Source of the DNA: Sinorhizobium sp. RAC02
GTDB lineage: Bacteria; Pseudomonadota; Alphaproteobacteria; Rhizobiales; Rhizobiaceae
Length of the DNA: 64,000 bases
Assembly: GCF_001713395.1 (NCBI RefSeq)
Contig: NZ_CP016450.1
Location: forward strand, 1,674,001 to 1,738,000
Direction of reading: 5' to 3'
How positions within the stretch are numbered: position 1 is the stretch's first letter; each line of letters opens with the position of its first letter. This document shows, one piece after another, positions 1 through 9,548 of the stretch. The notes below the pieces were generated by a model. It was not told the DNA's origin and searched no databases. It worked only from the letters and a program-made list of their open reading frames with translations. A program made the position numbers and the translations under genes.

Positions 1-1
1 A

Positions 2-1522
2 GCTTCCGAGATCCGTACGATCACAGCCGGTTCGCCGTCGGAAGAATACGACGGCGGCAAGACGGTCGACCTCAACCCGCTTGCCCAGAAGATCGCGCAG
101 CAGTTCCGCGCCGATACCTATTCCCCGAGCATGATCATCGGGCTGCTGCGCCTTTTCGAATTCGTGGCGCTGCTGGCGATCGGCTACGGCATTCATCTCC
201 TCTATGTCAGCACGCCCGGCATGAGCGTGACCGTGTTCTACCTGTCGGTGCTTGTCGGCGGCGCGGCGATGGGCGTCCTGCTGCTTCAGCTTGCCGATGC
301 CTATCAGGTGCCGGCCCTGCGGTCGCCCTGGCGCATGACGCCGAGAATCCTTGCGGCCTGGGCGATCGCCTTCGGCGCGATGGCGCTCGTCGTGTTCTTC
401 TTCAAATCCGGCGAGGAATATTCCCGCGTCTGGTTTGCGTCCTGGTTTGCCACCGGCGCGGTCTACCTCGTCATCGAGCGTCAGGTAATCGCCTACTCGA
501 TCCGCCGCTGGGCCCGCAACGGCACGATGGAGCGGCGCGCCGTCATCGTCGGCGGCGGCGAGCCGGCAAAGGAACTCATCCGCACGCTCGAGCAGCAGCC
601 GGAAAACGATATCCGCATCTGTGGCATCTTCGATGATCGCGACGAACGCCGTTCGCCCTCGATCGTCGCCGGCTATCCGAAGCTCGGCACGGTCGCCGAA
701 CTCGTCGAATTCGCCCGGCTTGCCCGCATCGACATGCTCATCATCTCGCTGCCGCTGTCGGCGGAGGCGCGCATCCTGTCGCTCCTCAAGAAGCTCTGGG
801 TGCTGCCGGTCGATATTCGCCTTGCCGCGCACGCCAAGGGCCTGCGCTTCCGGCCGCGCAGCTATTCGCAGATCGGCAGCCTGCCGATGCTCGATATCTT
901 CGACAAGCCGATCGCCGACTGGGACAATGTCGCCAAGCGCATCTTCGACATCTTCTTCAGCGTCCTCGCGCTCGTGCTGCTCTGGCCGGTGCTGATCGGC
1001 GCCGCCATTGCGGTAAAGTTCACCTCGGCCGGCCCGATCATCTTCAAGCAGAAGCGCCACGGCTTCAACAACGAGGTCATCGAGGTCTACAAGTTCCGCT
1101 CGATGTTCACCAACATGTCCGACCCGACGGCCAAGGCCGCGGTGACGAAGGGCGACCCGCGCGTCACCCCCGTCGGTCGCTTCCTGCGCAAGTCCTCGAT
1201 CGACGAACTGCCGCAGCTCTTCAACGTGCTGAAGGGCGAGCTTTCCCTCGTCGGCCCTCGCCCGCACGCCATCCAGGCCCAGTCGCACGACCGCAAATAT
1301 GTCGACGTCGTCGAGGGCTACTTCGCCCGCCATCGCGTCAAGCCCGGCGTCACCGGCTGGGCGCAGATCAATGGCTGGCGCGGCGAGATCGACCACGACG
1401 ACAAGATCCGCTTCCGCACCGAATTCGATCTCTACTACATCGAGAACTGGTCGCTCTGGCTGGATCTGAAAATCCTGTTCCTGACGCCCTTCCGCCTGCT
1501 CAATACGGAAAACGCGTATTGA
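2..1522 (+). CDS. Polyprenyl-phosphate sugar phosphotransferase (WcaJ/ExoY type), 5' truncated by window
   Basis: Transfers a sugar-1-phosphate from a nucleotide sugar to undecaprenyl phosphate, the first committed step of a cell-surface polysaccharide. The frame is open from base 2, so the ATG at 131 is internal and the true start lies to the left of the window. In the visible 506 residues, several membrane segments (roughly 44-65, 73-95, 112-135) precede a nucleotide-fold region with [12 protein letters not shown]. The last 200 residues form the bacterial sugar transferase domain: a hydrophobic anchor ([16 protein letters not shown]), then [32 protein letters not shown] and [12 protein letters not shown]. 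The next gene starts inside the stop codon, so the two are translationally coupled. WcaJ/UppE-like enzymes are the closest match; the exact polymer is unknown. Confidence 0.9.
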   Translation, partial: ASEIRTITAGSPSEEYDGGKTVDLNPLAQKIAQQFRADTYSPSMIIGLLRLFEFVALLAIGYGIHLLYVSTPGMSVTVFYLSVLVGGAAMGVLLLQLADAYQVPALRSPWRMTPRILAAWAIAFGAMALVVFFFKSGEEYSRVWFASWFATGAVYLVIERQVIAYSIRRWARNGTMERRAVIVGGGEPAKELIRTLEQQPENDIRICGIFDDRDERRSPSIVAGYPKLGTVAELVEFARLARIDMLIISLPLSAEARILSLLKKLWVLPVDIRLAAHAKGLRFRPRSYSQIGSLPMLDIFDKPIADWDNVAKRIFDIFFSVLALVLLWPVLIGAAIAVKFTSAGPIIFKQKRHGFNNEVIEVYKFRSMFTNMSDPTAKAAVTKGDPRVTPVGRFLRKSSIDELPQLFNVLKGELSLVGPRPHAIQAQSHDRKYVDVVEGYFARHRVKPGVTGWAQINGWRGEIDHDDKIRFRTEFDLYYIENWSLWLDLKILFLTPFRLLNTENAY

Positions 1523-2766
1523 GCGACGCGGCTCTCCCCTATGCTCCGCCATTCCGGCCGCGTCTTGCGGCCGTTGGCATTATCGGTTCCATGCTCGTGG
1601 CCGTCGGTGTCTTCCTGTCGGGCTTCGTCATCAGCGAGCCAGCACCTTACGAAGTCTTCATGGCTGGCCTCATCGGCCTCTGGGCAATCATCGGCCTGCG
1701 CATCTCGCGGGGCATCGCGCCACTGCTGATCCTGCTCGTGCTCTTCAACGTCGGCGGCATGCTGTCGCTCACCGTGCTCGACGACTTCTCCGTCGGCCCG
1801 ATGTACATCGCCGTCTCGCTGTTCCTGGCACTCTCCAGCGTGTTCTTCGCCGCCATCATCGAGGCCAAGCCCGCACGGCTCGAACTGATCTTCCGCGCCT
1901 GGGTGGCGAGCGCCCTCATCACCTCCATCCTCGGCATCCTCGGCTACTTCCACGCCTTTCCGGGCGCCGAGGCCTTCACGCTCTATGACCGCGCCAAGGG
2001 CGCCTTCCAGGATCCGAACGTCTTCGGCCCGTTCCTCGTCGCCCCCTCGCTCTACCTGATGCACGGGCTGCTTGCCGGCCGCATTCTCGGCGCCCCGCTG
2101 AAGGTCATCGGTGTGCTCATCCTGGCGCTCGGCCTGTTCCTGTCCTTCTCGCGCGCCGCCTGGGCGCTCTATCTGTTTTCGGTGGTGGCACTCGTCTTCG
2201 TCATGCTGCTCAAGGAGCGCACGGGCGCGTTCCGGCTGAAAATCCTCGTGCTCAGCCTGTCGGCCGCCGCCCTGTTGATCGTCGCGCTGATCATCGCGCT
2301 GCAATTCGACAAGGTGGCCGATCTGTTCTCCAGCCGAACTCAGCTGGTGCAGGAATATGACGGTGGGCATCTCGGCCGCTTCGAGCGCCACCGCATCGGC
2401 TTCCTGATGGCCATGGAAAAACCGTTCGGCATCGGCCCCATGGTGTTCAGCACGATCTTCCCGGAAGACGAGCACAATATCTGGCTGAAATCGCTGACCA
2501 GCTATGGCTGGCTCGGCTTTGCCTGCTACTTCGCCCTCATCATCTGGACGCTCCTCGCCGGTTTCAAGGCGCTGCTGCGCAATCGGACCTGGCAGCCCTT
2601 CCTGATGATCTCCTTCATCATGCTTGTCGGCCATACCGCGATCGGCTTCGTCATCGATACGGATCATTGGCGCCATTTCTATCTCTTGCTGGGGATCGTC
2701 TGGGGCTGCATCGCGCTCGAACGGCGCCACAACCGGCAGACCGCATCGGGCCGCACCCCATCATGA
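1519..2766 (+). CDS. O-antigen ligase/polymerase family membrane protein (Wzy_C)
   Basis: A polytopic inner-membrane protein of 415 residues with about ten to twelve hydrophobic segments. A larger polar loop near residues 270-320 is followed by EDEHNIWLKSLTSYGWLG, a layout typical of the Wzy_C/O-antigen ligase family that polymerises or transfers lipid-linked polysaccharide repeats in the periplasm. The start is a TTG overlapping the previous stop (TTGA), which fits tight translational coupling. Its position between the initiating phosphotransferase and a glycosyltransferase argues for an exopolysaccharide or unipolar polysaccharide polymerase (ExoQ-like) rather than an LPS ligase. This choice is inferred from context. 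Confidence 0.83.
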   Translation: MSDAALPYAPPFRPRLAAVGIIGSMLVAVGVFLSGFVISEPAPYEVFMAGLIGLWAIIGLRISRGIAPLLILLVLFNVGGMLSLTVLDDFSVGPMYIAVSLFLALSSVFFAAIIEAKPARLELIFRAWVASALITSILGILGYFHAFPGAEAFTLYDRAKGAFQDPNVFGPFLVAPSLYLMHGLLAGRILGAPLKVIGVLILALGLFLSFSRAAWALYLFSVVALVFVMLLKERTGAFRLKILVLSLSAAALLIVALIIALQFDKVADLFSSRTQLVQEYDGGHLGRFERHRIGFLMAMEKPFGIGPMVFSTIFPEDEHNIWLKSLTSYGWLGFACYFALIIWTLLAGFKALLRNRTWQPFLMISFIMLVGHTAIGFVIDTDHWRHFYLLLGIVWGCIALERRHNRQTASGRTPS

Positions 2767-3917
2767 CCCCCTCCCCGGAAAAGAACCCACGACGAATGCG
2801 TCTTCTTCAGGTGCTGGAACCGAGCGGCGGCGGCTCGGGCCGGCATTTCATCGATCTTTGCCAGGGCATGAAGGCGCGGGGCCACGAAGTGCACGCCGTC
2901 TACTCGCCGGTGCGCGCGGAAAGTCGTTTCGTCGAAGAACTGACGTCGCTGGATCTGGCAGGCGTGCACATCGTCGCCATGGCCCGTTCGCCCGGCCCGT
3001 CGGACCTGCCCGCCTGGCATGCGCTGCGCGCGGTCATCCGCAAGGCGGGTCCCTTCGATGTCATTCACGGGCATAGTTCCAAGGCTGGCGCCCTTTCCCG
3101 CCTGCGCCTTCCCGGCCACCATGTGCCCCGCGTGTACACCCCACACGCCTTCCGCACGATGGATCCCGGTCTCGGCGCGCTCGGCCACAAGATTTATGGC
3201 GCAATCGAAAAGCTGCTCGCCCGCGGGTTTACCGAACGCCTGATTTGCGTCTCCGCCGATGAATACGCCCATGCCCGGGCGCTCGGCATGCCGCGCAACA
3301 AGCTGTCGATCGTCGTCAATGGCGTCGAAACACCGCCGTCGGATTCGCGCGCAACAGTGCGTGCAGCACTCGCCATCCCGGCCGATGCCCTGCTCTATGG
3401 CTTTGTCGGCCGGCTCTGCCACCAGAAGGCGCCCGAGCGGCTGCTCGCGGCCTTCCAGCGCGTGGCTGAACGGGTCCCGAACGCCCATCTCGTGATGATC
3501 GGTACCGGCGAGATGCAGGACGCCGTCAACCGCCAGATCTCGGCCAGCGGACACGCAGACCGCATCCACCTCACGACACGCTTCAGCGGCCCGCAAGCCA
3601 TGGCGGCGATCGACGTGCTCGTCATGCCGAGCCGCTACGAGGCCATGTCCTATGTCATGCTGGAGGCTGCGGCGGCCGGAAAACCGATGGTGCTGACCGA
3701 CGTCGGTGGCGCCTCCATGGTGCTGAAGGATGGCATCAATGGCGTGCTCGTCGAAAACGACGACGATCCAAAACGCCTCGCCGACGCCATGATCCGCCTC
3801 AGCGACCCCGATCGCCTCGCCCGCCACACGGCCGCCGCCCGCGCCCGCAGCGGTGACTACAGCCTGGAACGCATGATCGGCGAAACGGAAGCGATCTACC
3901 GCGGCCTGGTCGCCTGA
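2763..3917 (+). CDS. Glycosyltransferase family 4 protein
   Basis: Cytoplasmic GT-B glycosyltransferase of 384 residues. The N-terminal half begins with a Rossmann strand and glycine loop (VLEPSGGGSGRHFIDL). The C-terminal half carries YGFVGRL and the E-x7-E nucleotide-sugar signature in MPSRYEAMSYVMLEAAAAG, typical of GT4. The start chosen is the ATG at 2763, which overlaps the upstream TGA (ATGA); the frame extends further upstream into the preceding gene, but that extension is arginine-rich and not protein-like. It is the last gene of the three-gene polysaccharide operon seen here and ends 26 bp from a convergent gene. Donor and acceptor sugars cannot be named. Confidence 0.87.
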   Translation: MTPSPEKNPRRMRLLQVLEPSGGGSGRHFIDLCQGMKARGHEVHAVYSPVRAESRFVEELTSLDLAGVHIVAMARSPGPSDLPAWHALRAVIRKAGPFDVIHGHSSKAGALSRLRLPGHHVPRVYTPHAFRTMDPGLGALGHKIYGAIEKLLARGFTERLICVSADEYAHARALGMPRNKLSIVVNGVETPPSDSRATVRAALAIPADALLYGFVGRLCHQKAPERLLAAFQRVAERVPNAHLVMIGTGEMQDAVNRQISASGHADRIHLTTRFSGPQAMAAIDVLVMPSRYEAMSYVMLEAAAAGKPMVLTDVGGASMVLKDGINGVLVENDDDPKRLADAMIRLSDPDRLARHTAAARARSGDYSLERMIGETEAIYRGLVA

Positions 3918-3943
3918 CGCGGCCCTGAAGCCTGATAGTTGTT

Positions 3944-4195
3944 TTAGCGCCTGATCGCGCGCGCCAGGGCGATCAGTATGCAGGCACCGATAAAGCCCGC
4001 GACCAGATAACCGATCCAGCCTCCGAGCGAAACACCGATCAGCCCGAGCAGAAGATTGGCCACGGCCGCGCCGACAATGCCGAGAACGATGTTCATCAGC
4101 ACGCCCATATTGCTCTTCATGAACATCTCGGCGAGCCAGCCGGCAATCCCGCCGACAATGATGGCTGCGATCCAGCCGATACCTGCGTCTTCCAT
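3944..4195 (-). CDS. GlsB/YeaQ/YmgE family stress-response membrane protein
   Basis: An 83-residue, glycine-rich protein with three hydrophobic segments (about 8-24, 32-54 and 60-80), matching the transglycosylase-associated (GlsB/YeaQ/YmgE) family of small inner-membrane proteins. Motifs include GWIAAIIVGGIAGWLAEMFM and LGIVGAAVANLLLGLIG. The start ATG at 4195 is preceded by GAGGAG (4202-4207) at good spacing; a longer in-frame extension runs through the tRNA gene and is rejected. Family members are linked to acid or envelope stress, but the molecular role is not established. It sits convergent to the polysaccharide operon. Confidence 0.88.
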   Translation of the reverse strand: MEDAGIGWIAAIIVGGIAGWLAEMFMKSNMGVLMNIVLGIVGAAVANLLLGLIGVSLGGWIGYLVAGFIGACILIALARAIRR

Positions 4196-4310
4196 GCGCG
4201 TCTCCTCAAGCTCCTGACACACCGGCAAAAGACCGGCGGCAGGGAAACGCGGAAACGCCCACAAAGTTCCGAGGGGACTTGCGAATACGCTTGTAACAGT
4301 GAGGAAAAAT

Positions 4311-4387
<77 letters not shown>

Positions 4388-4473
4388 GACCGCCGAAACC
4401 CCTATAGTCTCAAGGTTTTCGATGCAAGGGGGAAAATCACGGCAATCGCAAAAAAGGAACAAAAGGAGCCGAA

Positions 4474-4653
4474 ATGAGAGAGTCGGAACCAAAAGCCCCA
4501 CCAAAGGTCCCACCAAGTGCTCCTCGAGTGTTTTTCAGCAAAGAGCAACGAGCGGTTGGTTTGGGAAGGGCCAGTGAACGCAGTCAACCGGCTCCCCGAC
4601 AGACCGCTGAGAGATTGGTTGCTGCCGATAGACTGCGTGATCATCAAGATTGA
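4474..4653 (+). CDS. Small hypothetical protein (59 aa)
   Basis: A 59-residue proline- and charge-rich frame (starting MRESEPKAPPKVPPSAP, ending AADRLRDHQD) with a clear ribosome-binding site: AGGAG at 4464-4468, five bases before the ATG. No family is recognised. It is hydrophilic, has no signal peptide or membrane segment, and is read divergently from tRNA-Pro. The good ribosome-binding site and strongly biased composition make it plausible but unproven. Confidence 0.4.
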   Translation: MRESEPKAPPKVPPSAPRVFFSKEQRAVGLGRASERSQPAPRQTAERLVAADRLRDHQD

Positions 4654-4962
4654 TTGATAAGTAAACATACTTGACTAAATTTAGAATCTAACCCAACGTT
4701 AGGGAGCCTTAATCTGTGACAAGACGGTACCCAGATGCCTCACCGTAGCAAGCATGAAGCCCAAATGCGAATGGCTATGAGAGTGGTGCGCGTCGCGGCG
4801 CTTCAAGGCGGCGATGGTCAGGAAGGCCTGCGTGCGTTCCACCAGCATATGGCGACGGTTGACGCTTTAGAACACTCGCAGACATCCCGAGAAAATCAGG
4901 ACACGGGCTTGGAAGCCGCGACCCACTCGCGACGGTTGTCGGAGTAACTGGCGACCTCAGGC
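4654..4962. other. Gene-poor interval
   Basis: About 310 bases with no gene that can be supported. It contains an AT-richer tract near 4655-4700 and a short inverted repeat CTAAC-CCAAC-GTTAG close to 4688-4702. An open frame from 4735 to 4947 has no visible ribosome-binding site and unremarkable composition, so it is not called. Confidence 0.4.
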
Positions 4963-5175
4963 CTATCCCCGGTCCCTTTTCATAGGCCGCAGCCCTGCCA
5001 GAATATCGCCCGCGTCCAACAAGGCCATTTCAGTCAAGTAGGCGAGATACCAATCGACGTCCGCCGCGGCCTTATGGAGTTCCTTCAGCATCTGTCTGAT
5101 GTAGGCGACTGTTTCGTCCGCTTCCGAGCCCTGCGTGAATCCCGGTTTCACCTTGGGAAGATGCTTGATTGCCAT
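4963..5175 (-). CDS. Small hypothetical protein (70 aa)
   Basis: A 70-residue frame with convincing protein character: a predicted amphipathic helix with alternating charged and aliphatic residues (AYIRQMLKELHKAAADVDWY and on through YLTEMALLDAGDILAGL). A GGGGA ribosome-binding site lies about eight bases before the ATG at 5175. No family is recognised. The upstream side (5190-5350 on the plus strand) is distinctly AT-richer than the surroundings, as expected of a promoter or of acquired DNA. Nothing can be said of its function. Confidence 0.5.
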   Translation of the reverse strand: MAIKHLPKVKPGFTQGSEADETVAYIRQMLKELHKAAADVDWYLAYLTEMALLDAGDILAGLRPMKRDRG

Positions 5176-5589
5176 GTCAGTTATCCCCGCTTAATCGATT
5201 GCTGGTTGCAACTCAGACGGTACTCCACGGCTGACTTTCGGCAATACTTATTAATAACCGATGAAATATTACACCGCATATGAGAGTCTCTCATCGAATG
5301 CAACCAATTGTAAACGCGCTATTTGACAATCGTTAACAAAATCTGTTCCGCAATTTTTCCGTTAGAAGACCCCCTGAAGGTTCACACCAAGGGACTTGGG
5401 GCAAGCCCGGTAACATCAAGCCCAACGCTCGCGAGTTTCGAGCGCCACGTCTCGGCTGCTATTGGTTTTAGTTCAATGACATGCTCTTGAGCTGCTACCC
5501 GCATGTCCACTGCCCGTCATTTTCTTTTCACAACCGTACCGGAATCGCCGATTCAGACCTTCCCCGGCATTAGACGAAAGTCGTAGAGT
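5176..5589. other. AT-richer non-coding interval
   Basis: No supportable gene. The first half is visibly AT-rich. A hairpin CGCTCG-CGAGTTT-CGAGCG lies at about 5426-5444, and CAAGCCC occurs twice near 5402-5424. The right part leads into the candidate small RNA. No integrase, transposase remnant or tRNA-end repeat is visible. Confidence 0.4.
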
Positions 5590-5685
5590 TGCTTCGCTCG
5601 CTTGTCATTTGCGAGCACTCCCCCGCGTCACGGAGAGCCAAGCGTGACGCCTGTTTGCCCCGCCACCGTGCGGGGCTTTTTCTTG
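5590..5685 (+). ncRNA. Candidate small RNA with three hairpins and intrinsic terminator
   Basis: Three consecutive perfect hairpins are visible: GCTCGC/GCGAGC (about 5597-5617), GCGTCAC/GTGACGC (5625-5631 with 5644-5650) and GCCCCGC/GCGGGGC (5657-5663 with 5670-5676), the last followed by TTTTTCTTG. This is the architecture of rhizobial trans-acting sRNAs. The 5' end and promoter are not identified, and no match to a named sRNA family could be established. It could instead be the terminated end of a longer leader. Confidence 0.45.
5657..5684 (+). terminator. Rho-independent terminator
   Basis: Perfect 7-bp GC stem GCCCCGC/GCGGGGC with a 6-nt loop (CACCGT), followed by a T-rich tract. It reads on the plus strand although no recognised protein gene lies just upstream, which is the main reason to suspect a small RNA. 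Confidence 0.75.
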
Positions 5686-5726
5686 TTTTGCGGCCACCAG
5701 CGCACTGTTGACTCCTCGCCAAAACG

Positions 5727-5741
5727 GAACATAATAAGAAC
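5727..5741 (+). promoter_or_regulatory. LexA (SOS) box, GAAC-N7-GAAC
   Basis: GAAC ATAATAA GAAC is, on the other strand, GTTC-N7-GTTC, the direct-repeat LexA operator known in alphaproteobacteria. It lies 67 bases before the GTG start of the small gene at 5809. Confidence 0.65.
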
Positions 5742-5808
5742 GAATCCAAACGGATTTCCTTGTTCCTTACTCTCAGAGACGACTGTGTCCCCACAGGAGA
5801 ATGCTGAC

Positions 5809-6027
5809 GTGCGACCGCTTCCCGAGTACGAAGCGCCGGCTGGGCCGGCAGACGATCAGGGGGATGCCGTACGCGCCGCCCTTGCCTGGCATGACGGAGA
5901 TGCACAGGCGACGATCGCGACGCTGCTGGCCGACTGCGCCCACCTCCGGCGTCAACTCGACCTGACCCGAGCGGCGATGGGACACGGCTTCGTGCGAGGC
6001 TGGGAACCCATGCCGCAACGCGACTGA
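5809..6027 (+). CDS. Small conserved hypothetical protein (72 aa), probable SOS-controlled gene
   Basis: Starts at GTG 5809, chosen because AGGAGA (5795-5800) sits eight bases upstream. The encoded core GDAQATIATLLADCAHLRRQ reads as a helical, leucine-rich segment and recalls small rhizobial proteins of unknown function with the same pattern (from memory). The frame is open further upstream, but that part runs through a terminator and is not protein-like. No signal peptide or membrane segment. The LexA box at 5727-5741 suggests DNA-damage induction. Function unknown. Confidence 0.6.
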   Translation: MRPLPEYEAPAGPADDQGDAVRAALAWHDGDAQATIATLLADCAHLRRQLDLTRAAMGHGFVRGWEPMPQRD

Positions 6028-6183
6028 TGGGAAGGGTATGCGCGAAGAGAAAGCCTTCTTTCCGCAGGAGAGCAAAGGCCGATGCGCTTCCTGCACTCAC
6101 AGACGACACCGGAAGCGGGCTAGCGACCTGCTATGGGTGGCACAAGGCATGGCCCCGCCCTCTACAGCCACCCGTCGGTTGGC

Positions 6184-6714
6184 TCAACGCACCTGGTCGA
6201 GCAGGCGCTTGCACTCCAGAAGATCATAGAGCGCTTCCTGAAGCAGTGCGCGATCTTCCTTGCCGACGCTGGTCTTGCCGATCGAGATTTCCGGCGGATC
6301 GTCAGTACCACCGACGAAGGAGAAGAAGCGGCGGCTGGCCGGGGCCTTGGCGCGGCCGACGATCTGGTCGTCATCGCTGCCTGCCTTGGGCGGCGTCGGA
6401 TCCTCATGGTTTGCAGCGGCAAGCGCCTCCACCGTGGCGAGGTCTCCGCTCGCGATCGCCGCGACAAACTTGTTGCCGTTGACCTTCAACAGCTTCTGCA
6501 CGCCCTTGATCGTATAACCATGGTCATAGAGCAGATGGCGGATGCCCTTCAGGAGATCCACGTCTTCCGGGCGGTAATAGCGGCGCCCGCCGCCACGTTT
6601 CATCGGCTTGATCTGGACGAAGCGCGTCTCCCAGAAGCGCAGCACGTGCTGCGGCAGGTCGAGATCGTCTGCGACTTCGCTGATGGTACGGAAAGCGTCC
6701 GGACTCTTGTCCAT
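6184..6714 (-). CDS. MerR family transcriptional regulator
   Basis: A 176-residue protein with an N-terminal MerR helix-turn-helix domain (about residues 10-77): [32 protein letters not shown] and [12 protein letters not shown]. The C-terminal half is charged, partly low-complexity (residues 95-130), and ends in a helix with a predicted dimerisation role ([20 protein letters not shown]). It has no cysteine pair typical of metal-sensing MerR proteins. GAGGATAGA precedes the ATG. In rhizobial genomes this regulator follows ihfA, as here; its target is unknown. Confidence 0.88.
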   Translation of the reverse strand: MDKSPDAFRTISEVADDLDLPQHVLRFWETRFVQIKPMKRGGGRRYYRPEDVDLLKGIRHLLYDHGYTIKGVQKLLKVNGNKFVAAIASGDLATVEALAAANHEDPTPPKAGSDDDQIVGRAKAPASRRFFSFVGGTDDPPEISIGKTSVGKEDRALLQEALYDLLECKRLLDQVR

Positions 6715-6843
6715 TCTATCCTCGATGAAAGCTCACGACGGCAGCATACGATAAACGCCACCGATTCGTATTCATTTCAGCGAGTTGTCGGACGATATTC
6801 AAGTTTCAAATTGCTGATGGAGCGACAATGATGTGAAAATCGC

Positions 6844-7182
6844 TCAGGAAGCGGGCGAAGCCGGCTTCTGTTTCGCCTTGCGCGAGAGATGCGACTTCAG
6901 CACCCGCTGCTTCAATACGTTCGATGCCTTGAAGGTCATCACGCGGCGCGGCGAGATCGGTACTTCCTCGCCGGTCTTCGGATTGCGGCCGATGCGTTCG
7001 TTCTTGTCGCGCACCTGGAAGGTGGCGAAGGAAGAAAGCTTGACGCTCTCGCCCCGGACGATGGCATTGCAGATCTCGTCAATGACGGTTTCGACAAGCT
7101 CTGCGGATTCGGTCCTGGAAAGGCCGACCTTCCGGAAAACCGATTCGGCCAAATCTGCGCGTGTCACCGTCTTCCCGCTCAT
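6844..7182 (-). CDS. ihfA: Integration host factor subunit alpha
   Basis: A 112-residue HU/IHF-family DNA-bending protein. It has the family beta-arm signature ([21 protein letters not shown]) and the N-terminal helices starting [19 protein letters not shown], which matches the alpha rather than the beta subunit. With its partner it sharply bends DNA at specific sites, supporting recombination, replication and sigma-54 promoters. The C-terminal tail ([17 protein letters not shown]) is longer and more basic than in enterobacteria, as usual in rhizobia. GAGGG precedes the ATG. It lies between fabH and the merR gene. Confidence 0.96.
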   Translation of the reverse strand: MSGKTVTRADLAESVFRKVGLSRTESAELVETVIDEICNAIVRGESVKLSSFATFQVRDKNERIGRNPKTGEEVPISPRRVMTFKASNVLKQRVLKSHLSRKAKQKPASPAS

Positions 7183-7398
7183 CGTCCCTCACCAATTTCT
7201 TATTGAAAGCGCATGGTTAAGTGGTGGGAGACTATTGCCCTTCCCCCGCGCGGTCAAGCGGCCCTGAGGGCCAACCCTAACCGTTCCCCACTCACTCCGC
7301 CAGAAACTGCCCCACAAGGACAGCGAGACGGGAGCCCGCATATTCCGATGCGGGCGCCGAACAAGCCATCTCGCAAGAAGCGTTCAAACGAAGAGGTT

Positions 7399-8370
7399 CT
7401 ACCAGCGCAGAAGGACCGCGCCCCAGGTGAAGCCGCCACCCATGGCTTCCAGCAGAACGATATCGCCTTCCTTGATTCGCCCGTCACGCGCCGCAGTGGC
7501 CAGCGCGAGCGGGATGGAGGCGGCAGAGGTGTTGCCGTGCAGATCGACGGTCACGACGACCTTTTCGAGCGGAATGCCGAGTTTCTTGGCCGAACCGTCG
7601 ATAATGCGCTTGTTGGCCTGGTGTGGCACCAGCCAGTCGATGTCTTCGGCGGTGAAGCCGGTCGCATCGAAGGCGGAGACGACCACGTCGGTGATCATGC
7701 CCACCGCATGCTTGAAGACCTCGCGGCCCTCCATGCGCAAATGACCGACCGTACCCGTCGTAGACGGGCCGCCATCGACATAGAGTTTTTCGCGATGCGC
7801 GCCGTCGGAACGAAGCTGCGTCGTCAGCACGCCGCGGTCCGCAACGGTGCCAGTCCCTTCCTGGGCTTCCAGCACGATAGCACCCGCGCCATCACCGAAC
7901 AGCACGCAGGTCGTGCGGTCCGTCCAGTCGAGGATGCGCGAGAAGGTTTCCGCACCGATGACGAGGACACGTTTGGCGAGACCGCCACGGATATAGGTAT
8001 CCGCCGTCGTCACCGCATAGACGAAGCCCGAACACACGGCCTGCACGTCGAAGGCAAAGCCGTGATGCATGCCGAGACGGTTCTGGATGTTGACGGCGGT
8101 CGCCGGGAACGTGTTGTCCGGTGTCGAGGTCGCAACGATGATCAGGTCGATGTCGTCGGCCGTCAGGCCGGCCTTGTCGAGCGCGGCGCGTGCCGCAGCC
8201 TCGCCCAGCGAGGCGGTCGTTTCACCCTCGCCGGCGATGTAGCGCTGGCGGATGCCGGTCCGCTGCACGATCCACTCATCGGACGTGTCGACCATGCTTT
8301 CGAGTTCGGCATTGGTGAGTACCCGCTTCGGAAGCGCCGTTCCGAAACCGCGGACCACTGATCGGATCAT
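7399..8370 (-). CDS. fabH: Beta-ketoacyl-ACP synthase III
   Basis: Catalyses the first condensation of fatty-acid synthesis, acetyl-CoA plus malonyl-ACP. The 323-residue protein carries the full catalytic triad: Cys113 in QAVCSGF, His250 in PHQANKR and Asn280 in LHGNTSAAS. It also has the glycine-rich [11 protein letters not shown]. It starts one base after the plsX stop, forming the conserved plsX-fabH operon that links phospholipid and fatty-acid initiation. It is followed by a 216-bp gap and ihfA. Confidence 0.97.
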   Translation of the reverse strand: MIRSVVRGFGTALPKRVLTNAELESMVDTSDEWIVQRTGIRQRYIAGEGETTASLGEAAARAALDKAGLTADDIDLIIVATSTPDNTFPATAVNIQNRLGMHHGFAFDVQAVCSGFVYAVTTADTYIRGGLAKRVLVIGAETFSRILDWTDRTTCVLFGDGAGAIVLEAQEGTGTVADRGVLTTQLRSDGAHREKLYVDGGPSTTGTVGHLRMEGREVFKHAVGMITDVVVSAFDATGFTAEDIDWLVPHQANKRIIDGSAKKLGIPLEKVVVTVDLHGNTSAASIPLALATAARDGRIKEGDIVLLEAMGGGFTWGAVLLRW

Positions 8371-8371
8371 T

Positions 8372-9430
8372 CTATACCTCGTCAGTCATGCCTTGTACGG
8401 CGCCCTCGACGGGGCGGCCGGCATGATATTTTTGCAAATCGCTTTCGATCTTTTCCTTGAGGCCGTTGCGGACCATGTCGTAACCGACATCCACCGCGGC
8501 CGCGAACCCTTCGGCATCCGTGCCGCCATGGCTCTTGATGACAATGCCGTTGAGACCGAGGAACACCCCACCGTTCACCTTGCGCGGATCCATCTTTTCG
8601 CGCACCCGGTCGAACGCGCTCTTGGCGAGAATGTAGCCGAGTTTGGCAAGCCAGGTGCGTGTCATGGCGGCGCGCAGATATTCCGCGATCTGCCGCGCCG
8701 TGCCCTCGGCCGCCTTGAGCGCAATGTTGCCGGCAAAACCTTCCGTGACCACGACGTCCACCGTACCGCGACCGATATCGTCGCCTTCGACGAAGCCATA
8801 ATAGTCAATCGTGTCGAAATTGGCCTCGCGGATGAGCTGGCCGGCGGCCTTGACCTCTTCCTGGCCCTTGATTTCCTCGACGCCGACATTCAGCAGGCCG
8901 AGCGTCGGCTTGTCGATCTCGAACAGCGCGCGTGCCATCGCGCCGCCCATCAGCGCAAAATCGAAGAGCTGGTTGGCATCGGCGCCGATCGTCGCACCGA
9001 TATCGAGCACGATGCTCTCCCCCTTCAGGGTCGGCCAGATGCCGGCGATCGCCGGGCGCTCGATATTGGCCATCATGCGCAGGCAGAACTTCGACATCGC
9101 CATCAGCGCGCCGGTATTGCCAGCCGAAACGGCCACGTCGGCGTTGTTCTTCGCCACCGCGTCGATCGCCTGCCACATGGACGACTTGCCACGGCCGCGG
9201 CGCAGCGCCTGGCTCGGCTTTTCGTCCATGGCGACGGCGACGTCGCAATGATGGAAGGTGCTTGCAGCCTTCAGTTTCGGGTGTTGCGCCAGAATCGGCT
9301 CGCATTCGGCGGCATTGCCGAAAAGCACGAAGCGGATGTCGGGATGGCGCTCGAGAGCCTTGGCTGCGCCAGGGATAGCGACTTTCGGACCGAAATCGCC
9401 TCCCATGACATCGATGGAAATTCTGACCAC
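8372..9430 (-). CDS. plsX: Phosphate acyltransferase PlsX
   Basis: Makes acyl-phosphate from acyl-ACP for the PlsY route of phospholipid synthesis; a soluble, membrane-associated enzyme. The 352 residues begin [14 protein letters not shown] (phosphotransacetylase-like fold) and include [25 protein letters not shown] and [12 protein letters not shown], all characteristic of PlsX. The start codon is GTG, preceded by AAGG about ten bases upstream. It is directly followed by fabH and preceded by the DUF177 gene, a common alphaproteobacterial arrangement. Confidence 0.96.
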   Translation of the reverse strand: MVRISIDVMGGDFGPKVAIPGAAKALERHPDIRFVLFGNAAECEPILAQHPKLKAASTFHHCDVAVAMDEKPSQALRRGRGKSSMWQAIDAVAKNNADVAVSAGNTGALMAMSKFCLRMMANIERPAIAGIWPTLKGESIVLDIGATIGADANQLFDFALMGGAMARALFEIDKPTLGLLNVGVEEIKGQEEVKAAGQLIREANFDTIDYYGFVEGDDIGRGTVDVVVTEGFAGNIALKAAEGTARQIAEYLRAAMTRTWLAKLGYILAKSAFDRVREKMDPRKVNGGVFLGLNGIVIKSHGGTDAEGFAAAVDVGYDMVRNGLKEKIESDLQKYHAGRPVEGAVQGMTDEV

Positions 9431-9548
9431 GCGTGTCTTGCCTTAATTCTTGTTTTCCAGCGGCGGAGAAGCCACCGTGGCCGAATTCGGCCAAAATACC
9501 GCTTTTCGCGGGGTGCACAACTGAATTATCCGACGCTTGCGAGCCGGT

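Noticed and set aside
1435..2730. A 431-codon minus-strand open frame
   Set aside because: It is antisense to the polymerase gene and very rich in Glu, Asp, His and Gln, as expected for the complement of a membrane protein.
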